From NCBI GenBank assembly GCA_934045075.1, contig OW203725.1, positions 24,901,714 to 24,965,713 of the forward strand: a stretch of 64,000 bases of DNA. Reading direction: 5' to 3'. The translations under genes and the position numbers were made by a program. Shown here piece by piece: positions 12,801 through 24,800 of the stretch. The notes beneath the pieces are model-generated. The model saw nothing but the letters and a program-made list of their open reading frames with translations, had not been told where the DNA came from and searched no databases. Source of the DNA: Yponomeuta sedellus. Its lineage: Eukaryota; Arthropoda; Insecta; Lepidoptera; Yponomeutidae. Numbering within the stretch: position 1 is the first letter of the stretch; each line of letters opens with the position of its first letter.

Positions 12801-15800
12801 TCGACTGCATAGGCCTTTTCAGTTTCTACGTGAGTATACTTTTTTTCCAATCGAAAGCTGTGCAACGATCTTTACACTGTCATTTGAATAAAATTAATCT
12901 ATAATCCTGTTCGGTAAGAACTAAAGACTGCTCCTAGACTTAAATAGCGTCGGCTTGGTCGATAATTCCGGTTAATTCCGAAACTGACACAACTTTTGCC
13001 TGTGAATAAACGGAATAACCACACCGCGTTTATCCAGAGGCAAAAGTTGTGTTAGTTTGTTGTTGCTAAAACCTAAAGGCCAGGCGCGCACTTTGACAAG
13101 TGCGACCCTTAGGCGGAAAACACTGAATGATACGCAATGTATGAAAAATACGCTATTTAGAGTGGAATGCATTGTAGTGTGAGTTGTCCGAACTCGGCAT
13201 AACCGTTTCTGACCGGAACATGGAAGTTCATCGCAGAGCTAGAGGAGGTTTCTCGTACGACCACGACCTTCTTCTGAACAATTGGCGTAAAAGAAAAGAG
13301 ACCTACTCATACAGTCAAATGTGGGCTCTGTTTATGACTAGGTCATAAATATATTAGGACTAGCTTATGCCCGCGACTCCGTCCGCGTGGACTTTAGTTA
13401 TTCAGCATACTTCAATAAAAGGTGCAGATGACTGGAAGAGATCACTTTTAGTGATAAGACCGCCGTCTGTACTCTTAGGTTAAGAAATATCTGTGTAATT
13501 TCCATTTTTATGTACAATAAAGTGTTCTCTATCTATTTATCTTTCTTATTAATGATCATTGCAAAACAGACTAAGGGGAAATTGCAGTCTTTTAAATTCG
13601 AATAGGTACTCCGATGGAATAAGTGGTTTACGGGGTACCTATATATACCGATTCTCCTCTACCACAGCAAGTAAATACAATACAATAGTATTACGTTTTT
13701 ATGTAAAACTTTCACGCGCAACCTGGTCCCATTGCACAAATTGGGTGGATTAAGATTTCGCGGTAGTGGTACTGGAGCACCAACTTTAAGGATAAGACGT
13801 GTGTGAGACGCAATCCTATGTGCAAGATTTCAGCTTCCTAGGTACAATTTTGGAAAAGATTCAAGGAATAAAATTTTGCTACCCCTTTCACTTCCTTAAG
13901 GGTTAAATTTATAAAAACTGAAATACGTGTTCAATTGATTGTGTTAAAGAGTATTTATTTTAAGTTTCAAGAAAATTAGACGACGTTCTGTATACTTCCC
14001 ATACAAATTTTGACAACTCTTTTGACCCCCTTAGCTTCCTAGGTCCAACGGCTTGTGCTGGGCGTTTATGAGTGAGTCAGTCGGTTAGCCGGCCGGTCAG
14101 TCGGTCAGTCGGTCGGTCGGTCGGTCGGTCGGTCGGTCGGTCGGTCGGTCGGTCGGTCGGTCGGTCGGTCGGTCGGTCGGTCGGTCGTCGGTCGGTCGGT
14201 CGGTCGGTCGGTCGGTCGGTCGGTCGGTCGGTCGGTCGGTCGGTCGGTCGTCGGTCGGTCGGTCGGTCGGTCGGTCGGTCGGTCGGTCGGTCGGTCGGTC
14301 GGTCGGTCGGTCGGTCGGTCGGTCGGTCGGTCGGTCGGTCAGTCAGTCAGATAGGACTTAGAATTTTATATGTTTAGATCTTTCACATAACATATCTATC
14401 AATGGTAAATTATTATAATAATAACTTCCACTTATCACAATCGCTTGTCCTGGCCTCAAACTATGACGCCTTGTATTGTACCTGTCAATTTTGTTTTGCC
14501 TCAGCGAGTATTTTTTCCATGTTTGGTTCGGTCTTCCTGCCCTCCTATTACGTAGCACTCCACTCTATCGAGTGAAGCATTTAGGCGACTCCTAAGCGTC
14601 AAAAAATGTATGCATTTGACAGCCAGAGTAGCTTAAAAAAGTAAAAATCTACGTCACTCAACTCAGTGGATACTTACGTAATAATGCCCCTGGTCCGTAA
14701 CTCGTCTTAGCCCAGATCCACGGCTAGAAACACCGGTTGGTCTCCAGTAAGGACTAATGAATATGAAACCAGACTACTATATTTTCAGGGGCGCTCGATG
14801 ATGATAACCTTAAATCTAGTGTGACAGGAACGGCATTCAAGTACATGTACATTTTCTTCATCGTGAGGATAACGTGGGGCTTGCTATGGCTGCCGTTGCT
14901 TCCACCGGTCAGTATTCAACCGATTGTTTAAATTTTTGCGTTAGCACAATCAACGGCCCGAGAACTTCCCAAACTTATGTTTTGCAGGATATGTACGATA
15001 CAAATAATGGCAATAACACTACTTCCACAACTCCTAAGTGGAATGGTACCACAACCATCGGGACTGGAACTACATCCAACTTCACTGTTACGTCACCCAA
15101 CGGGACTGGTACAACCACTAACTGGACTGCTACCACTCCCAACTGGACTAGCACAGTTACAAAAGTGAACGGTACCACCCCAACATGGACAGACACCAGC
15201 TCTACCCCCAAATGGACTGTAACTACTAAATCCGGTGGTGGTCGCGCCAGGGATTTCCAAGATGACTATATCACTAGCGAATACTTCAATTCAACGGGTG
15301 GCAACATCAATTTCATCGGCTGGGCCACCAAAGCGTCCTATTGGACCTCTAGTGCGTCCAATCAGACTGGGCATCAATTCAGATTGATTGGTAGTCAGCA
15401 ATGGACATCGAAACCACAGTCGAGCACGTTAACGTCGATCAGTCCTCGGTCTCATAGGGCCTCTAGAAGCGGAGTCAGGCCTCCAAGGTACCTGATCTAT
15501 AAGCTAATGCAGGAAACGGGACCAGAAGACCCTTTCTATGCTGCCAAACGGTTCTTCGGTGCATTTTATATAACCAATAAGATGTTCATACCAGTTGGGT
15601 AAGCGCATGCCATTTGAATTCTGTAGTCTTATAGACTGTAGAGTGATATTGACTAATAACTCGGTGGTAGCGTATTGGAAGAGCGATCATCGCGCCCTGT
15701 TTTGAGTTGTAGTACTATAGATATATGAAATGAAATGAAATGAAAAGGTTTTATTCAAAGTAGCGCAGATACTGTGGCTTAATGAACGTTACAAGTCAAA

Positions 15801-18800
15801 CTAGGTGTCCATTTCAAAATCTGGATCATTTTGGAGAAAAAATTGACAAAAAAACTCCAAACTTAGTCTTTTCAAATTCCTTAATTAACAGAATTTACAC
15901 AGATTCTACAAAACTCGTGAATTTTACATGCTTGAATTCCAGACATCATTGTCATTTAAATAATCCTTAATATTATAGTAGCTCTTTTGGCACAAAGTGT
16001 ACTTTACACATTTTTTGAACCGCGCTTCAGTCAAACTTAATATATCTTCAGGGATTTTATTGTAGAAGCGTATACAATGCCCCATGAAGGATGTATTAAC
16101 TTTTGCCAGCCTAAATCTTGGGATCAAAAGTTTATGTTTATTTCTAGTATGGTGACCCAATTCAAGAAATCCCTTAGTCCAAAAAGTAACTTTTGAGATA
16201 TTGATGTTTTTAGGTTTCAAACTTGTGCGGAAATAATACGTATCGCTTAAAAAATCTGAAAAAATTACACGCGATAGTACAAATCAAATAGTTTTATTTA
16301 GTGAAACAAACAGAACCTAAATGTTAGAACGAATCTCGTTACAAAAATACAAAAAAAATGGACTTATTCCTAAACCAAGGACTTAGTGATTTTTTACGGA
16401 TAATTAAAGGACTTAGTAATTTTATTGCAGGACCTAAAACAGCACTCATACAAATTTTGAGTACTACTCAACTTCATCTGCAGAGTCAATTTCCTCGCTT
16501 ACAGGATCCTGAAAATCACGAAATAGATCCTCATAAAAATGTCTTTCAGTTTCGGAACCATGTTCAAGCAAACGCTTTACGTCTTTCACTTTTGCAGCTT
16601 TAATCGTCAAGGGTGCGTCGTAGCAATCATCAGGCGTTTCATTGATCAATCTGCTGAAACCGACCTTATATAGTCAAAAGTGATGTCCGCTGACTCTGTT
16701 TTTGAATGCTGTGCCATAGAGTCAACCAGTAACAACATAATAATTGTATGCATATACAGAGTACCTAAAAACAAGAATTTACAATCATTTTTTGATAAAT
16801 TAGAACAGTGACTAAGCGTGGTTAGCAATAGTGGTAAGAAGAATATTATTACCTATTACAGGTGACTTCAATATTGACATCTTAAAATCTAATTCTGTGA
16901 CCAATAAATTTTAATTTTAAATTAATCATAAGGTGTTGCCATAGGACTTAAAGTCAGGAATCATAGGACTAAGTGATTTCTTCGAAAATTTCCCTGGACT
17001 AAGTGATTTCTTGGACTTAGAGGTTTCATGAATTGGAAGACCGACTTTTTATTTTATTTTTAGTTTGGAAAATTACACTTGGAGACGTTTCTACAAAAAC
17101 TTAAATAGACCATTCGAAAGAGAATGAAAATATCTGCAAGTTGGTGTTGCCAACTCAAAACCGTCAAAATAGGACTTAGTGATTTCTTGAATTGGCTCAT
17201 TTTTTTACATTATGTTGGCTACCTGCAGTTTTAAAGTTGCTAATATTTTTCCTGACATACATAATATTTTCATAGATATACTGACTGGCAACTGTCAGGA
17301 TGTTTATTTCTTTAAAGAATTCTCTTAACGAGTCTCTACTGCCTAGCTTATAGATGAATCTGATCGCTCTTTTCTGCAAGACGAAGATGGTCTCAATGTC
17401 CGCTGCCCATCCCCACAATAGTATGCCGTAGGACATGATACTATGGAAGTAACTAAAATAAACGAGCCTGGCAGTTGCGACGTCAGTTAGTTCCCTAATT
17501 CTTTTAACAGCATATGCTGCAGAGCTAAGCCTATTTGCCAATTTTTCTATATGAGGACCCCATTGAAGCTTTGCATCAATTGTGATACCTAAAAATACAG
17601 TCTCTTCGACAAGGTCTAGTTTGTCCCTTCCCAATATTACTTTGCTGTCAACTACTTTGACATTTGGTAGAGTGAACTTTATACATTTTGTCTTTTTTGA
17701 ATTTAACAATAAGTTATTAGACGTAAACCAGTTTAGTTCCTGAGAGAGAGCAGCATTAGTATTGTCAAGGTCATCTTATTGTCTCTTAATTTTGAAAATA
17801 AGTGACGTGTCATCTGCAAATAATACTATCTCTGACATATTTTGAACCATGAACGGCAAATCATTTACATATACGAGGAAGAGGAACGGCCCCAAAATCG
17901 ATCCCTGTGGCACTCCTATCCTGACCTCTGACCCTGAAGATTTAGTTCTATTTATATCAGCTCTTTGAACTCTCCCTTCTAAATATGATGTTATAAGTTT
18001 TAGGCTATTCCCGTTTATACCATAGTGCTTTAATTTTAAAAGAAGTGTTTTATGGTCAACGCAATCAAATGCTTTTGACAAGTCACAGAATACGCCTATA
18101 GCATCCTTGCGATCTTCCCATGCACTAAATATATGTTTAACTAACATGACGCCGGCGTCCGTTGTAGAGCGCCCTTGCGTAAAGCCGAATTGCTGACCAT
18201 GGAGAAGTTGGTAGTCATTGAAGTGTGTAAGCAGTTGACCTAGAACTATCTTCTCGAATATTTTACTCAAAACGGGTAGAACCGAGACTGGTCTGAAATT
18301 TGAAGGATCTTGCTTATCACCACTTTTAAATAAAGGAACGAGCCTACTATATTTCATTAGATCTGGGAATATACCCTCATCTAGACATTTGTTAAAGATT
18401 CTAGCTAAATAGGGTGCTAGGGTGTCGATTACTGAGCTAACTACTGTTACTGACATACCCCACAAATCTTCAGTTTTTTTAAGCTTTAGCTTTTTAAACG
18501 ATTTAATCACGGTATGAGCTTCAATATAATCAAACGAAAAATCGTGATCGCATGGGGGGACATTGTCTTTCAAAATAGTTTCAGCAAGAGCTGGAGAAGA
18601 GTCTAAAGGAGCTGTCGTTATAATTGGAACATTTGTAAAGAACTGTTCAAAAGCCGCAGCATTATTTATTTTAAGTGCAAATTCGCGATCTCCCAATTTT
18701 GATTTACCAGTTTCCTTATTTATAATAGCCCAAATTGTTTTAGATTTATTAGAAGATTGAAGGATTTTTGATTTTATATACTCGCATTTTGCTTTGTGGC

Positions 18801-21800
18801 AGACGGCCTTAAATAATTTTGAATATAGTTTTACGTACTGTATAAAACCGGGGTTGTATGTATGTGTTTTTTTCTCATACAGTGAATAAAGTGTGTCCCT
18901 ACTTTTTCGGATGCCGGCTGTGGCCCATTCACTAAATTGTAATTTATTTTGTTTGCAGGATATCTGTTTTAATTTAAAAACTTTTTCAAAACTATCTGAA
19001 ACAGCCTTGAAGAAATCTCGATAGAGAACATTAGCATCTTGAGTTTTATGTTTTTGAATAGGTAATCTTTTTTTTAAGTCAAGTATAAACAATTCTAGTT
19101 TTTTATTTCTTATCACCCTGCAGAGTACATCTTGCTCTATTTTTTTTAAATCTGCTTTAAAATGTACAATTTGACCACTGTGGTCTGATTTAAGACAATT
19201 CACTGTAGAATAATGGGAAAATTCACAGTCACAGTATACGTTGTCAAGGCAGGTGGCGGTGGTTTCGGTAATCCTGGTGGGCTCTAAGAAAATATTGATC
19301 AAATTAAAAGACTTAAAAATAAGTTTTAATTTAGCACTCGAAGAGGAATCTACAAGCAGGTTTACATTAAAATCACCACAGACTATAACCTTCTTTTTAT
19401 TACTGCAGGCTACTTTTAATACATCCTCTAATACAGATTCGAATACGCACTGTAATCGCTGGTGGGGGGCCTGTATACGCTTACTACAATGTGTGACGAT
19501 AATTCAACACACGATAGTTCAATTATTTTTTCAACAGAAAGCCTGCAAATATCTTTCCTTTCTTTAAATTTTAAACCATCCTTTACTATTATTAAAGATC
19601 CCCCAGGCAATGCTGACTTTCTATTGTAGCAACTGGCTAACTGATAATTATGTACAGAAAAATTCATATGAGATTCTAATAGCCAGTGCTCCGTAACACA
19701 AAGTATGTCAATCTCATGTTGTTCTAAGAACAATTCTAACTCTAGTAGCTTTCCAGAAAAACCACCCTGTATGTTCTGCTTAGCTAAAATGTTTTTTTTT
19801 AAGAGGGGCTTTTCTGTGGTCTGCGCTGACAGTTTAAATCAGCAGTCAAGCTTAACTTATTTATGTTAGGTTTTTTTAAAGCCTCTGAGTACAGAGGTTT
19901 ACTAGTAGAACTTTTTCTACAGTTTTTATTTACTAATGGTACCTGTTTTATTGTCGTAACAATAATAGGGTCATAAATATTGAATGCCAACAATTTGGCA
20001 ATCTGTCGTTTTGAACGAAGGGGCACATACATTGTGTCCCTAGTCAATATAAAATTTCGAATAAAGTTATTCGTATCAAAATAAAAAACTTGATCTCTAT
20101 GACCAAATGTCATGTTATATAACAGACGGTTAAGTTTACCTATCCGTGCATTCTGTGTCTCTGACAATGTTTTTGAATAGGGAAAAGCACAGACCTGTGC
20201 TTGACAACAAAATGTAAGGAAAATCATTATCTATAATGATTTTCCTTACATTTTGTTGTTGGATAAAAGTGTCTTGTAATCTTAGTACTAATGCACCCTT
20301 TGACCCTACTTTGTTGTATAAGTAGTTCTAAAAACTTTTCTTTTTAATTTAATTTTTATTGTACCGCCTGCCTGTATGGACGCATAGTCTGAAAAAAAGT
20401 TTTATTTATTTATTTATTTATTTGTTTGTTCGTTTGTTCGTTTGTTCGTTTGTTCGTTTGTTCGTTTGTTCGTTTGTTCGTTTGTTCGTTTGTTCGTTTG
20501 TTCGTTTGTTCGTTTGTTCGTTTGTTCGTTTGTTCGTTTGTTCGTTTGTTCGTTTGTTCGTTTGTTCGTTTGTTCGTTTGTTCGTTTGTTCGTTTGTTCG
20601 TTTGTTCGTTTGTTCGTTTGTTCGTTTGTTCGTTTGTTCGTTTGTTCGTTTGTTCGTTCGTTCGTTCGTTCGTTCGTTCGTTCGTTCGTTCGTTCGTTCG
20701 TTCGTTCGTTCGTTCGTTCGTTCGTTCGTTCGTTCGTTCGTTCGTTCGTTCGTTCGTTCGTTCGTTCGTTCGTTCGTTCGTTCGTTCGTTCGTTCGTTCG
20801 TTCGTTCGTTCGTTCGTTCGTTCGTTCGTTCGTTCGTTCGTTCGTTCGTTCGTTCGTTCGTTCGTTCGTTCGTTCGTTCGTTCGTTCGTTCGTTCGTTCG
20901 TTCGTTCGTTCGTTCGTTCGTTCGTTCGTTCGTTCGTTCGTTCGTTCGTTCGTTCGTTCGTTCGCTCGCTCGCTCACTCGTTTGTTCGTTTGTTCGTTTG
21001 TTCGTTTGTTCGTTTGTTCGTTTGTTCGTTTGTTCGTTCGTTCGTTCGTTCGTTCGTTCGTTCGTTCGTTCGTTCGTTCGTTCGCTCGCTCGCTCGCTCG
21101 CTCGCTCGCTCGCTCACTCGTTTGTTCGTTTGTTCGTTTGTTCGTTTGTTCGTTTGTTCGTTTGTTCGTTTGTTCGTTTGTTCGTTTGTTCGTTTGTTCG
21201 TTTGTTCGTTTGTTCGTTTGTTCGTTTGTTCGTTTGTTCGTTTGTTCGTTTGTTCGTTTGTTCGTTTGTTCGTTTGTTCGTTTGTTCGTTTGTTCGTTTG
21301 TTCGTTTGTTCGTTTGTTCGTTTGTTCGTTTGTTCGTTTGTTCGTTTGTTCGTTTGTTCGTTTGTTCGTTTGTTCGTTTGTTCGTTTGTTCGTTTGTTCG
21401 TTTGTTCGTTTGTTCGTTTGTTCGTTTGTTCGTTTGTTCGTTTGTTCGTTTGTTCGTTTGTTCGTTTGTTCGTTTGTTCGTTTGTTCGTTTGTTCGTTTG
21501 TTCGTTTGTTCGTTTGTTCGTTTGTTCGTTTGTTCGTTTGTTCGTTTGTTCGTTTGTTCGTTTGTTCGTTTGTTCGTTTGTTCGTTTGTTCGTTTGTTCG
21601 TTTGTTCGTTTGTTCGTTTGTTCGTTTGTTCGTTTGTTCGTTTGTTCGTTTGTTCGTTTGTTCGTTTGTTCGTTTGTTCGTTTGTTCGTTTGTTCGTTTG
21701 TTCGTTTGTTCGTTTGTTCGTTTGTTCGTTTGTTTGTTTGTTCGTTTGTTCGTTTGTTCGTTTGTTCGTTTGTTCGTTTGTTCGTTTGTTCGTTTGTTCG

Positions 21801-24800
21801 TTTGTTCGTTTGTTCGTTTGTTCGTTTGTTCGTTTGTTCGTTTGTTCGTTTGTTCGTTTGTTCGTTTGTTTGTTTGTTTGTTTGTTTGTTTGTTTGTTTG
21901 TTTGTTTGTTTGTTTGTTTGTTTGTTTGTTTGTTTGTTTGTTTGTTTGTTTGTTTGTTTGTTTGTTTGTTTGTTTGTTTGTTTGTTTGTTTGTTTGTTTG
22001 TTTGTTTGTTTGTTTGTTTGTTTGTTTATTTATTTATTTATTTATTTATTTAAAGCTATTATGGACTCATAGTAATTTATCAATTCACTTTCTTGAATCC
22101 CTGTGCTGTTCCCCCAATAATAAAATAGTAGTATTTCTATCATACTGTTTGCTGAGCAGAGCGTTGATTAATTGCATGTAAGAGGCATTTGGCATACATA
22201 TGTTTTCTACATGCTGTTTTAAATGGATCTGCAGCCTGGTTCCTAGACCTACACCTATTTTGCCTGAGAAAATTATTGTCTTGTAAGGGGCACCATTGAC
22301 TGGAACTGAACTGCTCGTTGGCCTGGTTGTCGGTTGTCTGTCCTGTACTGCATTCCGGGTCGATGGCGCACTGGTCTCCGCTATCGCATTTGATGGTGCA
22401 GGCCTCCATGCTGTTGTGCCCGATCCAGCGGTAAAGGGCCTGGTGTGTTGGGCAAGCTGCACGGCGGTGACAAGCATGGCTTCTGACTGCCTGTTGAGTT
22501 CAGCTGTGGAAGGGCTGGGTCTTCAAGCACATTATTCGGTGGCTGCAGGGGTAACCAGCTTGGTTTTGTCTTCTGAGTCTTCTGATTCATGGATGAAGGT
22601 GGACTCAACACGTTCCAGGTTGCTTTTGCCAAGAGGAATCAACCCATTCACAGTTGAAATGCAGTCATTGTACTGAGTTTGCATAGCCGAGTACTTGCAG
22701 GTGATGTCTAGTAATTGAAACTGCAAATCTTCCACTTGTAATTGCAGTTTAGCCATCGCTAGCTCATGGTCCACATTACTAGCAAATAACTCTTTCTGGC
22801 ATTCGGCCATTTCCGTTTCTAACTGTAGTTTTTGACGAAGAATTGGTACACTTTCTATACTTTTTCTGTTTCGTTTTATCAATTTCTGTACCTTCTGAAT
22901 GTATTTATTTGTTTTAATATACTTTTATGGTTTTCACGCTGTTCATTTTGATACTACTGGTATTCCCCATAGCGCAGGACTTATCGCTGGCTGTGGTTAG
23001 GTCGACTGTTAGTATTCCGGCTTCACTCATCACTTCACTATACAAAGCCATGGTTCTAGCGCTATCTTTTTGTTGTTCTTGTTCACTGATATGCTGAAGC
23101 TCCTGGTGCGCCTCAGCAAGCTGGTGTTCAAGCGAGCGTATTCGTTGCAGTGCTACACCATGGACATCATGGCACTGGTTGAACGAGTTGACTTGCTGTT
23201 GCAGCTCATCCCGTTGGGCACTTAGATCTTGGCATTGTATGTCCAATTCACTGAGCTCTGCTTTAAGCGCTGAGTTGGTTTTATTCTGTTTATGAATCTC
23301 CTCTTCACTTTCCTCTCGTTCTTGTAGAAGTGTGTCGCACAACTCTTTGGTCTTTTTGAGCTCAAGCAGCGTGGCTTTCAGTTTCAGCTCCATGTCTCGC
23401 ACAGTCACCTTGCTTCGGGTGAACATACTAGTGTCACCTGGAAAATAACCGGGAATCGGTGTCAGTGTGTGACCACGTAGGATGTTATTGGCTGATAACG
23501 AGTTGGTGGTACGTTATAGATGTTGAGTGAGCGTGTTATGTTGACTGAGGCTAGTTGTTTTGTCTCAACTTTGCTTCCACTACGCGTCAAGTAAAGAGAG
23601 CCAGAACTGAGCCGGAATGTTTGTATGGGACGTGTCTCATGTACATGAGATTATGTACAGTTTGTTTATGTAGGAAAACTGTAGGATGAAGCGAAAATTA
23701 CAGGATTAAAACAATACTTCCCCGGATAAGTCGTTGCAATTTGAACTGTTTGACAGTTCGGTTGCCCGTTGTAATTTTTCAGTACAATAATTTGTATTTG
23801 TTTGATTTTTCACCAGTAACTTTTATTTGCATGTCACTACTATGTATTGTTTAATGAATTTACGTTTAATTTGACTCGAAATACACTAATAACACATATA
23901 AACATATGACATATATACATATGTCATATATACATATGACATCATGAAACTTACGACACGTTCGTTCTCCCGTCGTCCGTGTGGCAACACACAGTGCCAC
24001 AATGTGTTCTCTCCCCTCCATAATCTGTAGAATTCTTAAAGGTCCATCGGATTAGTACTATAAACGGTTTTCATTATGCTTTTCAAGATTATTATCTAAC
24101 AGGTTAAAGTTGGATGTAATTTTCGGTGGTCCCTAAGTATACCTATAGGCATAAAGCCATATTATAGTGGATAGTAGCAGGTGATGTATCTTTTCAGACC
24201 CCCAGTGGGATTAAATGAAGATTTAGACCGTGTGGTGTCGATTTTGGTGATGATGTCCGGGTGCCTTATAGTATCCGGAGCGGCGACCGCCTCTCTTTCT
24301 CTCACCATCAGCATGTATCTCCGCCCCGAAGAGAACTTCCGCACAAGATACAGACTCATCGTACAGGAAATGGTGAGTCTTTTCATTTATCTTGGCATCA
24401 TAATAATGAAACGGTTTTGGTAAGTTTAACCATTTTACCCGGAGTGGGTTACAGGAGTTTCCGTTGCACAGACAAAAAAAGACCAAATTTATGTAAAATA
24501 AAATACGCGGTGCGCTGCAGGGTGGTGCTAGATCAAGAGGTTGATGAACAGTGGGCGGAGGCAAGGCGTACGTGCTAATATACCTGGCAACATTCTCACA
24601 TTTTCTGGGAATGTTCTCAACAACGGGAAACGTTGGCTGGAAAATTTGGATGACTCTTCTCGTGTCCCTTTTCAGATTGAAACCAAGGTCCCAGAAGACC
24701 TCCGCAACAAAGTGGATACCTTCTACAAGATGTACTGGCATAAAGAAAAAGGTGTATCGGCCACCAAACTGCTGCCAACATTCCCGCCTTGCTTGCACGC

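Larger units (their letters stand above)
15725..23440 (-). mobile_element. CR1/jockey-type LINE, near full length, interrupted twice
   Basis: In minus-strand order: coiled-coil ORF1 (23426-22532), the first half of an esterase-like domain (22477-22085), a satellite array, the second half of that domain (20227-19799), endonuclease (about 19790-19300), RT (to 17776), post-RT domain (17709-17197), an inserted TIR element (16168-17193), and the 3' coding end plus an ATTTC-type tail near 15725-15745. Without the inserts it is about 5 kb. It lies entirely in the intron between channel exons 5 and 6. Clade assignment is by motif memory only. Confidence 0.8.

Noticed and set aside
14072..14377. 101-codon Ser-Val-Gly-Arg frame
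   Set aside because: Translation of the TCGG array.
20359..22181. Open frames of 548-579 codons (Phe-Val-Arg-Ser type) on + and a 187-codon frame on -
   Set aside because: Translation of the TTTG/TTCG array in several frames at once; no real protein.
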